From Phosphuga atrata (Eukaryota > Arthropoda > Insecta > Coleoptera > Silphidae), in NCBI GenBank assembly GCA_944588485.1, contig OX155907.1:12699880-12763879 (forward strand): DNA of 64,000 nucleotides, written 5' to 3'. The translations under genes were made by a program, and so were the position numbers. Under the pieces are notes generated by a model that worked only from the letters and a program-made list of their open reading frames with translations, made no database searches and had not been told where the DNA came from. Shown here in pieces: positions 1-11,235 of this stretch (its first letter is position 1; every line of letters begins with the position of its first letter).

Positions 1-199
1 GCAGCGTGGAAAGAACGAGTTCCAAACAGCATTCCGATGGAAAAGTCACTTTATGGTTTTGTTGAAAGGAGTCGAGATACAGGAAGGAGTAGGGAATAGA
101 AGTGTAAGGGAGGAACAAGCTTTGGAAGATTTAGGCCAAGAAGAAATAACGATTGGTGAAGTGGACAAGTTTATAGCAGCATTAAAACAAAAAAAAAGC

Positions 200-548
200 G
201 GCAGGCCCTGACGGCGTAGGAAACGAAGCCTGGAAAGCTATCCCGAAAGAGTATAGGACTAGAATCACCCACGAATTGAATTTGGTGTGGAGGGGAGCAA
301 AGAGTGCGCCAAAGAGCTGGAAGGAGGGAATAATTCACCCAATATATAAGAGTGGAGATAAGAAAAAAGTAGGAAACTACATTGGGATTACGTTGGTGAA
401 TTCGGTATATCAAATTTTCACCAAAATCTTCGAACGAGCGGTTGAGGAGAGAGATATAAGAGAAGCATCTAGTGCTAGAGGTACAAGCTGGTTTCAGAGA
501 GGGTCGGAGTACGGTAGAGCATTTAGTAACCCTGCGCTACATAATTGA
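200..548 (+). pseudogene. RT N-terminal fragment, LINE family E copy 1
   Basis: Codes for the fingers part of a LINE reverse transcriptase: an AGPDGVGNEAW-like linker (frame broken by an A-run just upstream), WKEGIIHPIYKSGDK and NYIGITLVNSVYQIF, which correspond to the conserved 'W..G.I.PI.K.GD....NYRGI.L....YKI' block. The frame stops at 546-548. The I in place of R in NYIGI and the terminal stop show that it is inactive. Confidence 0.8.
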
Positions 549-629
549 TCAAGAAATAAGCAGAAGGAGAAGAAGTTTGCTCTTTTCATTGACCTGAAGG
601 CGGCGTATGATTCGGTAGATTGAGGGAAG

Positions 630-995
630 TTGGTAGAGTGCTTGGGAAAAAAGGGGATCTCAGAGAGTGTAATAAGGAATGTAATAGAGTTATATAAGGA
701 AACTGTATGTAAGATTAGAGTGAATGGGTGTGAATCTGAGTATTTCGAAGTAAGAAAGGGTCTGAGGCAGGGATGTCCGTTGAGTCCCACACTTTTTAAT
801 CTCTACGTGGCTGACATGGAGAAAGTGTTGACAGATGGTCAAGCTGGAGGCGTGGTTATAGGGAGAAGGAAAGTGTGGAGCTTAGCCTACGCGGACGATA
901 TGGCAGTGTTCGCTAAAACCGCAGGAGAAATGAAGGAGTTGATTGAAAGGCTGACAGGTTATTTTGAAAAGGGAGAGCTAAATGTAAACGTGTAA
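630..995 (+). pseudogene. RT palm domain with YADD, LINE family E copy 1
   Basis: Reverse-transcriptase palm. RKGLRQGCPLSPTLFNLYV (RT motif B region) is followed by LAYADDMAVFA, which contains the catalytic YADD box. It starts just after a region reading DLKAAYDSVD followed by a TGA stop at about 622-624, so the palm is split from its first aspartate motif. It ends at a stop at 993-995. Inactive fragment. Confidence 0.85.
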
Positions 996-1432
996 AAAAG
1001 TAAATGAATGCGTTTTAAAATGGCGGGTAAATATAGGATAGAACGTTTTGAATGGCTAGGAAAGGAAATTGAGGAGGTGCAAAAGTTTAGGTATTTAGGA
1101 TATGTGTTTGGAACTGGGTGCAGTAATAGGGAGCATGTGGATTATGTGTCAAAAAAAGCGTGAGTGGCGGCAGAGCGCATGTGGAAGGGATGGAGATCTA
1201 GTTTTGAAGGGAACTTTAGGGCGGCGGAGGTAATATGGAAAGTGTGTGTGAGAATTGTTTTGACGTATGGTTTCGGAAGTATGGGGGACTAGAGAGGAAG
1301 AGAAGATAGAGAGGGTTCAACAAAACTTCTACAGGAAATTCCTAAAGTTGGACAAATCGACACCAGGCTACATAGTTCTGCGAGAGGTGAATGCCTACAA
1401 GGTGGCCGTTTTAGCGGCAAACAGGGTGATAA

Positions 1433-2041
1433 ATGGGGGATGAAAGAATAATAAAAGAGGTTTTTAGAATGGCGAATCGGGAGGGTGAAAGAGGGAAGAA
1501 TGGGAATGCGTGTGGAATGAATAAAAGGAAATTATATGAAAGAGGAGGGATATCTGGCGAGGGACTAGAAAAACTTAAGAGGGAAGGGGCAAACTGGGTT
1601 GAAATGATAGGTGGGCGATTAGAAGAGGTAGAGTTACAGAAACGCCAAGGCCAAATTGCCAACAGTAGATTTTTCAAAGAATATGCAAAGATTCAGGTGC
1701 TTGGTCGTTTACCTACCTATTTATACTCAACTAAAGAGGCAGACACGCACGTCATACTGGCAAGGTTTAGGTGTGGAAGTGAAGAGCGTGGTAGGAAATA
1801 CTGGATGAGTGAAGAATATCGGAAGTGCACAGTTTGTGGGGCTGGAGAGGATAGATGGAAACATTGGATGGAAGAATGTACAAAGAATGAATGGAAGGAA
1901 CAGGAGAAAAGGCTAGGACAAGAATGGAAGGAGTGTATCGATGAAAGGGGAAATGGTTTGGAATTGTTAAGGAGGGTGAAAAAGTGGAAAGAGCAAATAG
2001 GCAAAAAGGAAGAACCTATTCCTTTAGTATGTAACTTGTAA
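1433..2041 (+). pseudogene. LINE family E C-terminal domain
   Basis: An open frame of 202 codons, rich in Lys and Glu. Near its middle it has FRCGSEERGRKYW, then a C-x2-C-x9-H-x4-C arrangement (CTVCGAGEDRWKHWMEEC), the Cys/His cluster usual at the C-terminus of LINE ORF2 proteins. The stop lies about 30 bp before the 14-bp tandem array, so the array occupies the position of the LINE 3' UTR or tail. Confidence 0.75.
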
Positions 2042-2070
2042 TATATGTATAGTATACTAATGTATGTAGT

Positions 2071-5000
2071 TAGACTAAGACTAGACAGACGAGACTAGAC
2101 AGACAAGACTAGACAGACAAGACTAGACAGACAAGACTAGACAGACAAGACTAGACAGACAAGACTAGACAGACAAGACTAGGCAGACAAGACTAGACAG
2201 ACAAGACTAGACAGACAAGACTAGACAGACCAGACTAGACAGACAAGACTAGACAGACAAGACTAGACAGACAAGACTAGACAGACAAGACTAGACAGAC
2301 AAGACTAGACAGACAAGACTAGACAGACAAGACTAGACAGACAAGACTAGACAGACAAGACTAGACAGACAAGACTAGACAGACAAGACTAGACAGACAA
2401 GACTAGACAGACAAGACTAGACAGACAAGACTAGACAGACAAGACTAGACAGACAAGACTAGACAGACACAAGACTAGACAGACAAGACTAGACAGACAA
2501 GACTAGACAGACAAGACTAGACAGACAAGACTAGACAGACAAGACTAGACAGACAAGACTAGACAGACAAGACTAGACAGACAAGACTAGACAGACAAGA
2601 CTAGACAGACAAGACTAGACAGACAAGACTAGACAGACAAGACTAGACAGACAAGACTAGACAGACAAGACTAGACAGACAAGACTAGACAGACAAGACT
2701 AGACAGACAAGACTAGACAGACAAGACTAGACAGACAAGACTAGACAGACAAGACTAGACAGACAAGACTAGACAGACAAGACTAGACAGACAAGACTAG
2801 ACAGACAAGACTAGACAGACAAGACTAGACAGACAAGACTAGACAGACAAGACTAGACAGACAAGACTAGACAGACAAGACTAGACAGACAAGACTAGAC
2901 AGACAAGACTAGACAGACAAGACTAGACAGACAAGACTAGACAGACAAGACTAGACAGACAAGACTAGACAGACAAGACTAGACAGACAAGACTAGACAG
3001 ACAAGACTAGACAGACAAGACTAGACAGACAAGACTAGACAGACAAGACTAGACAGACAAGACTAGACAGACAAGACTAGACAGACAAGACTAGACAGAC
3101 AAGACTAGACAGACAAGACTAGACAGACAAGACTAGACAGACAAGACTAGACAGACAAGACTAGACAGACAAGACTAGACAGACAAGACTAGACAGACAA
3201 GACTAGACAGACAAGACTAGACAGACAAGACTAGACAGACAAGACTAGACAGACAAGACTAGACAGACAAGACTAGACAGACAAGACTAGACAGACAAGA
3301 CTAGACAGACAAGACTAGACAGACAAGACCTAGACAGACAAGACTAGACAGACAAGACTAGACAGACAAGACTAGACAGACAAGACTAGACAGACAAGAC
3401 TAGACAGACAAGACTAGACAGACAAGACTAGACAGACAAGACTAGACAGACAAGACTAGACAGACAAGACTAGACAGACAAGACTAGACAGACAAGACTA
3501 GACAGACAAGACTAGACAGACAAGACTAGACAGACAAGACTAGACAGACAAGACTAGACAGACAAGACTAGACAGACAAGACTAGACAGACAAGACTAGA
3601 CAGACAAGACTAGACAGACAAGACTAGACAGACAAGACTAGACAGACAAGACTAGACAGACAAGACTAGACAGACAAGACTAGACAGACAAGACTAGACA
3701 GACAAGACTAGACAGACAAGACTAGACAGACAAGACTAGACAGACAAGACTAGACAGACAAGACTAGACAGACAAGACTAGACAGACAAGACTAGACAGA
3801 CAAGACTAGACAGACAAGACTAGACAGACAAGACTAGACAGACAAGACTAGACAGACAAGACTAGACAGACAAGACTAGACAGACAAGACTAGACAGACA
3901 AGACTAGACAGACAAGACTAGACAGACAAGACTAGACAGACAAGACTAGACAGACAAGACTAGACAGACAAGACTAGACAGACAAGACTAGACAGACAAG
4001 ACTAGACAGACAAGACTAGACAGACAAGACTAGACAGACAAGACTAGACAGACAAGACTAGACAGACAAGACTAGACAGACAAGACTAGACAGACAAGAC
4101 TAGACAGACAAGACTAGACAGACAAGACTAGACAGACAAGAGTAGACAGACAAGACTAGACAGACAAGAGTAGACAGACAAGACTAGACAGACAAGACTA
4201 GACAGACAAGACTAGACAGACAAGACTAGACAGACAAGACTAGACAGACAAGACTAGACAGACAAGACTAGACAGACAAGACTAGACAGACAAGACTAGA
4301 CAGACAAGACTAGACAGACAAGACTAGACAGACAAGACTAGACAGACAAGACTAGACAGACAAGACTAGACAGACAAGACTAGACAGACAAGACTAGACA
4401 GACAAGACTAGACAGACAAGACTAGACAGACAAGACTAGACAGACAAGACTAGACAGACAAGACTAGACAGACAAGACTAGACAGACAAGACTAGACAGA
4501 CAAGACTAGACAGACAAGACTAGACAGACAAGACTAGACAGACAAGACTAGACAGACAAGACTAGACAGACAAGACTAGACAGACAAGACTAGACAGACA
4601 AGACTAGACAGACAAGACTAGACAGACAAGACTAGACAGACAAGACTAGACAGACAAGACTAGACAGACAAGACTAGACAGACAAGACTAGACAGACAAG
4701 ACTAGACAGACAAGACTAGACAGACAAGACTAGACAGACAAGACTAGACAGACAAGACTAGACAGACAAGACTAGACAGACAAGACTAGACAGACAAGAC
4801 TAGACAGACAAAACTAGACAGACAAGACTAGATAGACAAGACTAGACAGACTATACTAGACAGACAAGATTGGACAGACAAGACTAGACAGGCAAGACTA
4901 GATAGACGAGACTAGACAGACAAGACTAGACAGACAAGACTAGGCAGACAAGACTAGACAGACAAGATTAGACGTACAAGACTAGACAGACAAGACTAGA

Positions 5001-5078
5001 CGGACAATACTAGACAGACAAGATTGGACAGACAAGACTAGATATAGAATACTTGGCAGAAAAGACTACACAGACATA
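2071..5078. repeat. 14-bp minisatellite array, about 210 copies
   Basis: Uninterrupted head-to-tail array of the unit gactagacagacaa. From about 2090 to 4810 the copies are almost identical. Rare variants are aggcag near 2190, a C for A near 2231, a 2-bp insertion near 2470, a 1-bp insertion near 3330, and two gagtagac units near 4141 and 4169. Units from 4811 to 5078 are degenerate, as expected at an array edge. A 14-bp period is not a multiple of 3 and no frame stays open, so it is not coding. It abuts the LINE 3' end on the left. Confidence 0.97.
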
Positions 5079-8000
5079 TCATAGGAATTTATAAAAGACT
5101 GTTATAAATATTTTTTAATTATTTTTATTTATTATAAAGCATTGACTGCCATTACTGTGAATCCACAGAACAACCACTATATTTATGTGACCGATAACTA
5201 TGTTTTTGGATGAATCAAACATTTATCTTCTTATTTTCTATAAAATTTCTAATTCGAACTATTATTTAAATAAAAAAATATTGTTTTTTACAATTACTAG
5301 CAATATAATACATGTATTCATTTGTACACGCATGCAATTTATTATTTTCTTTGTTCAATTTCGAAAAGGACCGATCACTGTACTGTTTACCCCTATTAGT
5401 AGTTTTAAATTTGCATAATCACTTAAAAGAAATCACGATTATGTCTGTAAATGTCGAAATTTTTGAATTTCAAATTTGAAAATTCTCGTACAATTAGTCA
5501 AACTACCATTTTCCAAAATATGTACTCTCTAGACAAGACATCCTTTGTTCCAAGGATAATTATATCATTACTCTATTATTACATTAGACTCTATATTACT
5601 ACATTACAGTCCTCAACTCGTTGAAATAAATCTAAAACTTTTCCAGCAAATGCAAAATGTAATTATTAATTAATGGAAAAGACGAGAATTGGTGATGAAT
5701 GTTACTAATAAATAACATTTTATTGGTAATAAAGTCAATTACTTTTTGTTATAAATGGGAAGAGTTGTGTTGTTGGTCGATATACAATTTCATAAAATGG
5801 TAATATTTTTCTGTAAACGATGTGTACAGAAATGAACAAGGAGATATATAAATAAACATCGCGATATTCCCCGGCTTTGCTTCTATTTAACCAGAAACTT
5901 AATAAAGAGACAATAAATCTATTTCTCTCTATTGATTTTTCCACGAGGAAATACGCGAATGTAACCGTGGCTTTGTTTAGTTTTGCCGGACAAACTTTAT
6001 TTCGAAACGAATATAATAAAAACCGAGCGGATTTTAAAAAGAAGAACACAATTTAAATCAATACTGCAATTTATTTCTACACACACAATGTTAAAATCTT
6101 AATAATTTTAAGTTAGAGGTAAAGTTGGAGAAGTTTCCTAAATAAAACTGTCCGGGAGTTTACGTTTGAATTACCTTGAAAATATATAAACATAAACATA
6201 TGACCCACATTACTGAAAAACAAAGCTGCTATTTACATAAAGCTCATTGCGCAAAGCTTTTAGTTAATTCTTTGTTTGAACATGATCCTATCTTATTAAA
6301 GTTTCAGCTAAAAGCCAATCTTAACCACTAAACTACTTAATACTTTTATTATTTAAAAGCGTTTTTTCTTATCTTAAAACAGAATTAAAAAAAAATCAAA
6401 ACGTGCAGAATTTCTTGTTAAAAGCATTTTTTCAAGGAAACTATTCTCAGATAACCTTAAGGAGATTAATAAAATGCTACGCCCTAAATATTGTTTATTT
6501 AATAAATTATTACGGAAGTGACTAAATGGAATATCACAACACATGTGTAAGAAATTAGCTGTTGTAATTTGTGACCACATAATGATCTTCTTAAGAATAT
6601 TATGCAGATGCAGAAAGTCATAAACTAAATTTTACGACGGAACATTAAATTAATTTCTTCCCTTAAAAAAATAACTTCCATATTGATCGACAAATTTCAT
6701 CCCATTAAAACATAATAAATAAAATACGCGCTTCCAACGTCTCTGATCCTTAATAAAAGCATATTCGGGATGGCTTTGTGCACTTCATTACATCAAGCAT
6801 TATTTAGTATTCCTGTTTACCTTAAAGGACTCGCATCCCGCTTGTTCTAATCTAAAAGAACATTGATGATTGAATGCCAGCCATCTCTGACGAGGGAGAG
6901 ACGCTCTTGGGATTAAATTTTACATGTGGATTGACAATAATAACAATATATATTCCTGTTGGAATGAGCCTACAGAAAACCTCTTTGATGTTCATATATT
7001 AACAAAACCGGAAACATGTGCAATCTCTTTTTCTTTTGCCATAATATACATTTGGGAAATACGCGTACATTTATTATCACAACATAAAAAAAAACCAATA
7101 GTTAACGAAGACAAGAGCTTTTTGTATGATTTGCTTCACTAAGCAACAGCTAATTAATCATTGAAATGAATCTTTCAACCTTGGTCCATATCCAGTAAAA
7201 TTATATTGTTTAATCTGCTGTAGACCAAACACTGAAAGCTGAGAACTAAGTGGTGATAATTAAATAACATTTCGAAATTGAAAATCTAAATCGATTATCT
7301 CGCTGGTAAGAATAACACATCGTAAAGTGCATTATGTTTTTTTTTTTATTTATCTAAATGTAAACTAATTAAATAAGATTTGATTCAGTTGAATGGAACA
7401 TACTTTAACGATTTAAAGGCGTATTTAATTTTCAAACATAGCCTTATCAAATCATAAATTTTACTGGACTGACATATAATGCATTTCATAATTTACCGCA
7501 TTACATGGATTGTTTATAAATTATGCTTTGTAATTAGGAAATCAGGCGTTGAAGGCTTTGGATTTTTTTTATTACTGGACCCAAATATTTGGAAGGATGT
7601 AGCAAACATTAGCGTAAGGCGATGGAGCCTGAGGCGCTGTGTTCTTGTTTAAATATCGTCCGGACGGCAATAAAGGGCATTAGGATGATATACATTTATT
7701 TCAATCGGCAAATAAAGGAATGGATCCTCGAGGCGTGGATTAGTATGGCAAAAACGTTCTATTCTTTTATGGTGTTTGCTGTGCATGATGTTTTCTGGTA
7801 TAAACTTTAAAAGATCGTGTAATTGATTTACCGACGTATATTCGTTATATAGTTATGGTAATATTTAAGATCGAATCGCAATTCGATACAGGTAAGTTGT
7901 ATGATACGAGAGTTTTCGTTATTATATTTTCTGTTTAATTGCTATTGCTGCTTGAGGATATAATTAAATCTATGTAATAATAATATTAATTATTGGTTTA

Positions 8001-11000
8001 TCTACGTTAATATACAGTGAAATTATTTAATGAGGCAGGATGTATTGATAGTGGCGGTTGGTGTAAACTGTACTGCTTTGTATTATATGTATATTCATGG
8101 CGCAGATATGTATATAGAGCTATTTACTTGCAAGCACTGTTTATATTATCGCGATGAGTTAATATGTTCTCATATACGTTGGGGGGTTGATGTCCAACGT
8201 GTGCCCCCCAGAGGGAGACTGTTTGCGCGTCTGTCTGTCTGCATGTGATATTGATTGATTCCAGGATTAATTGCGAACAGAATGCGGTCAGTTGCACCTT
8301 AATAATTTAGCAAATTCATGTGTTAAATCAAATATGTGTGTGAGCGCAGATTTGCATGTGCTATCGCGAAGTAGATGTTCATGTTAGCGTGCATGTATCG
8401 AGTCGGTTTTAATTATCCAAACATGGAGTTCATGGTTGAGGGGAAGCAACACATGTAACCTGGGGGTTGCACATACTGGACTCAATATGTGGAGAAAGCT
8501 TTAAATGAGACGCCCCATCAATCCCAGATGCACACCGCAGGCTATTCCTTCGTATATTTTTTTACTTAAATAAGTCTCATTGACCATCAACAGGTCTATC
8601 TATATAACAAGTAGGGATTCTGTCGATTTAATCATTTTAATGGCACATGCCGAAATTTGCAAAAGAAAGTGTAAAATTTACGAGCGAATAATTTGAGTTT
8701 TCCAGGAAATTGCATCAATGTTTCTTGCGAGTCGCTTTTTATATTCTTTGCTTTCGAAGCTTTATGGGTTCAAGAATCCATTGCTATAATACAGGATATT
8801 AACAAAGCATAAAAAGAAACGGCGCACTGCCTTTGCCGGAGAGCATATTTCAAATCCGAACAAAGAGCCAGAGCTCGTCCGCGTCCGCATCTTTAACAGA
8901 TTCCGGAAAAATAAATAAGGGAGGAAGCGCTAAATACACGATATCTCGAATCACACTAACCCCTTTGTCTGCAACCCACAAAAGAAAATAAAACACACGC
9001 CTCAAATTCGTTGAAAACAAAAACACATTTCGTGTAAATAAGAGAAAGAGTCTAATATTGACAATGGGCTCGCATTACCTGTGAAAACGTGACGACTACA
9101 TGTCTCTAATCGAAAATATCGAATCGAGGCGTCTTCCCTTATCCCAATTTTCGCGGCTAGCAAACACAAACACGCACGGATTCCTTAACGATCATCCCAT
9201 ATTACGAATTCCAGTAATCCGATATCGGTCAGGATTGAGTTACGTTGCTCGCAGAAACGGATACCAAATAAACGAAAAATGTCATTAGAGCGACCGGCAT
9301 TCAATTAGATTAGGTGAAGCTGTCACACGCACGAAATTTGTTACCGACTCCATACAATAAAATGTCCACATAACGTAACAAATAGACAGCCATTACACCA
9401 AAGAAACATGCGAAGCAAAAGAGCAGAGATTAAGGCCATCAGATAAAACGCGTCAATTTATCCTGCCTCTTATTTTTCTTTCTATAAACATCATCCGGAA
9501 AATCCACTTATAATATAAAATATATAAGGAGAAAAAAGGCGGTAATTCCGAATCGCCAGTAGTAGATTTAATGTGACCGATAAATTCCCCGTCAACAACG
9601 AAACAACGATAGAGCAATCGGTGTGAAATTCATTTGTCCCCTCGCGGTCTTAATCAATCCTCATAACACAAAGATAGAGCATCCCAATCTCTAAGAGTTA
9701 TTGTCATTCCCGAACAAAAGTTTGGCGAGGAAAGTTGATTGGATCTAAAAAGAATACGGGGGCTTAATATAAAAGGAGGTGAATCGAGATGACAAATAGT
9801 CTTCCCCAGACGAGATATACCGAAACCGAAAAAAATCCATCATCTTTATCAAAACCATATATTTTCACGATCAATTTCCATATGCAGGAAGCTGAAAAGG
9901 TGAACAACCAAAAACGTACAAATCACCGAAACAACTAAAAAAGAGGCCATAAATTACAAAACCAGCTACAATTACAAAAGCTGTTGAATACACGGGCCAG
10001 ATTACAACCGAACCAAGCGCGACGCCAGGCGCCGGGACGCGTCCCGTGCGGAAACCATTCATCATACGACACGTAACCCTCTAACTCCCGACTCTCCGGC
10101 AACTATACATCTGACCGACACTTATTTCTCGACCCAAAATATTATCTAAAGATATAAAATGGAATCTCTCACTCCATAAACTCCTTAAATCAAACTATAA
10201 AAAAGCAAATTCTTCGGTACGCGTCATATCAATTTCGCATTACAGATAGATCTATCACCGAAAGAAATTGAATTGTCGACTTCAAGTATCCCCCCTTTTA
10301 TTATTCCTTAGCTTCGCTGACCATCAACTGGGGACCTTCTATTATATAACGGCATTTCGAAGGGTGACAAAGATATCGGTCTGGCCGCGTCGTCGATGAC
10401 ACTTATATTTCAAACCAATTTTACACGGTTCATATGGCCCGGCTTTACAAAATAATGCTAACACAGAGGGGAAAAGTCCGTTTTTAAATTCGATATACTT
10501 TACAGAGTTTTCTCCATGCCGCGGACTACGTGAAAATAAAACAGATAGATAAAATTTTATTTTGCGATCCGCCACGCCATACACTCTAATTCAATATATG
10601 AGTAATTTTACTGTTATTGTGCAAGTTGTTGTATTAAAATGTGTTTCCGAATTTATTGAGTATATAAAAGCGAATTAGACAAAATTTCCACCCCTACAAC
10701 TTTTATTACTTTTAAATAAAATTTATGTTTATATTCTTACTCGATATAATTGCTCTTTATACACTATAAAATCTCTAGTATAAAATTTTAAAAACTTATT
10801 CATATTCCACTACCTCCAACAAAAGAATTTATTTTCCGAATATTATTATATCCTATAAAATCTCGCGTTTACTATTCCAACATTAAATTTTCATTATCTA
10901 TAAACAAATTTCAATCCTACAAAAACAATTATTTTTAAAGAAAACGACATTAACCAGAAAAACAAACAACAAACTCAGCGGCAATAATTATTTTTATGAA

Positions 11001-11020
11001 TCCCATGAAATATTGCTCAC
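5079..11020. other. AT-rich non-coding stretch, no gene recognised
   Basis: I see no convincing exon, RNA gene or transposon here. Short open frames (for example 5200-5418, 8030-8248 and 9871-10065) have no family resemblance and no splice context. Base composition of the plus strand changes character at about 8.6 kb: G/T-richer on the left (roughly 7.8-8.5 kb), A/C-richer on the right (8.6-11.6 kb). The A/C-rich side surrounds the minus-strand exon at 11.0-11.2 kb and may be intron of that gene. Confidence 0.6.
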
Positions 11021-11235
11021 CTTTTTTAGAAATTTCCGCAATGGCCATATAAAGAAAACTGTCTGGTGTTTGGGTGGAGACGTCCTTCGAACTCGCCGGA
11101 GCAGAAAACTGATCTCTCAAACATTCAGGCGTCAAACCCTCAATTTCGCGATCGCGAACCCACTTTTCCAAGTACGGCGAAGTAGTAGGCAATTTCGGGT
11201 TTGACAACGCATTCACACGATAATTCACTGACATT
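11021..11235 (-). CDS. internal coding exon of an unidentified gene
   Basis: A well-delimited exon. On the minus strand a pyrimidine tract ending in CAG lies directly before the exon at 11236-11238. The ATG is at 11232-11234. The frame stays open for 71 codons and then meets a GTGAGC donor at 11015-11020, leaving phase 1. The protein starts MSVNYRVNAL and includes SPYLEKWVRDREIEGL and STQTPDSFLYMAIAEISKK. It is hydrophilic with no signal peptide or membrane segment. The acceptor one base before the ATG suggests the 5' UTR sits in an upstream exon. I do not recognise the family. Further exons should lie at lower coordinates, beyond the window or in 5.1-11 kb; none was found. Confidence 0.6.

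Larger units (their letters stand above)
1..2041 (+). mobile_element. 3' half of an APE-type LINE (family E, copy 1), decayed
   Basis: Reverse-transcriptase half of a non-LTR retrotransposon, cut by the window edge. In order it shows the linker before the RT, RT motifs, the thumb and a Cys/His-containing C-terminal domain. The frame is broken several times: at an A-run near 189-197, by a TGA near 622 and by TAA at about 993. The best-preserved parts are listed separately. The same family reappears at 62240-64000, where the upstream endonuclease is present; shared landmarks are a KKKxxGxDG-like linker, HPIYK/CPIYK and FLDLKAA/SLDLKAA-like strings. Clade is uncertain (not clearly RTE or R1). 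The 3' end lies at about 2070, where the minisatellite starts. Confidence 0.85.

Noticed and set aside
2071..5078. CRISPR-like array
   Set aside because: The 14-bp unit repeats without unique spacers and there are no cas genes; the DNA is animal nuclear sequence. It is a minisatellite.
8030..8248. Cys-rich short protein
   Set aside because: The 72-codon frame has no splice context or family match; likely chance.
9871..10065. Possible membrane protein exon on the minus strand
   Set aside because: Hydrophobic translation comes from T-rich sequence; no acceptor/donor pair fits the exon at 11021-11235 and no family is recognisable.
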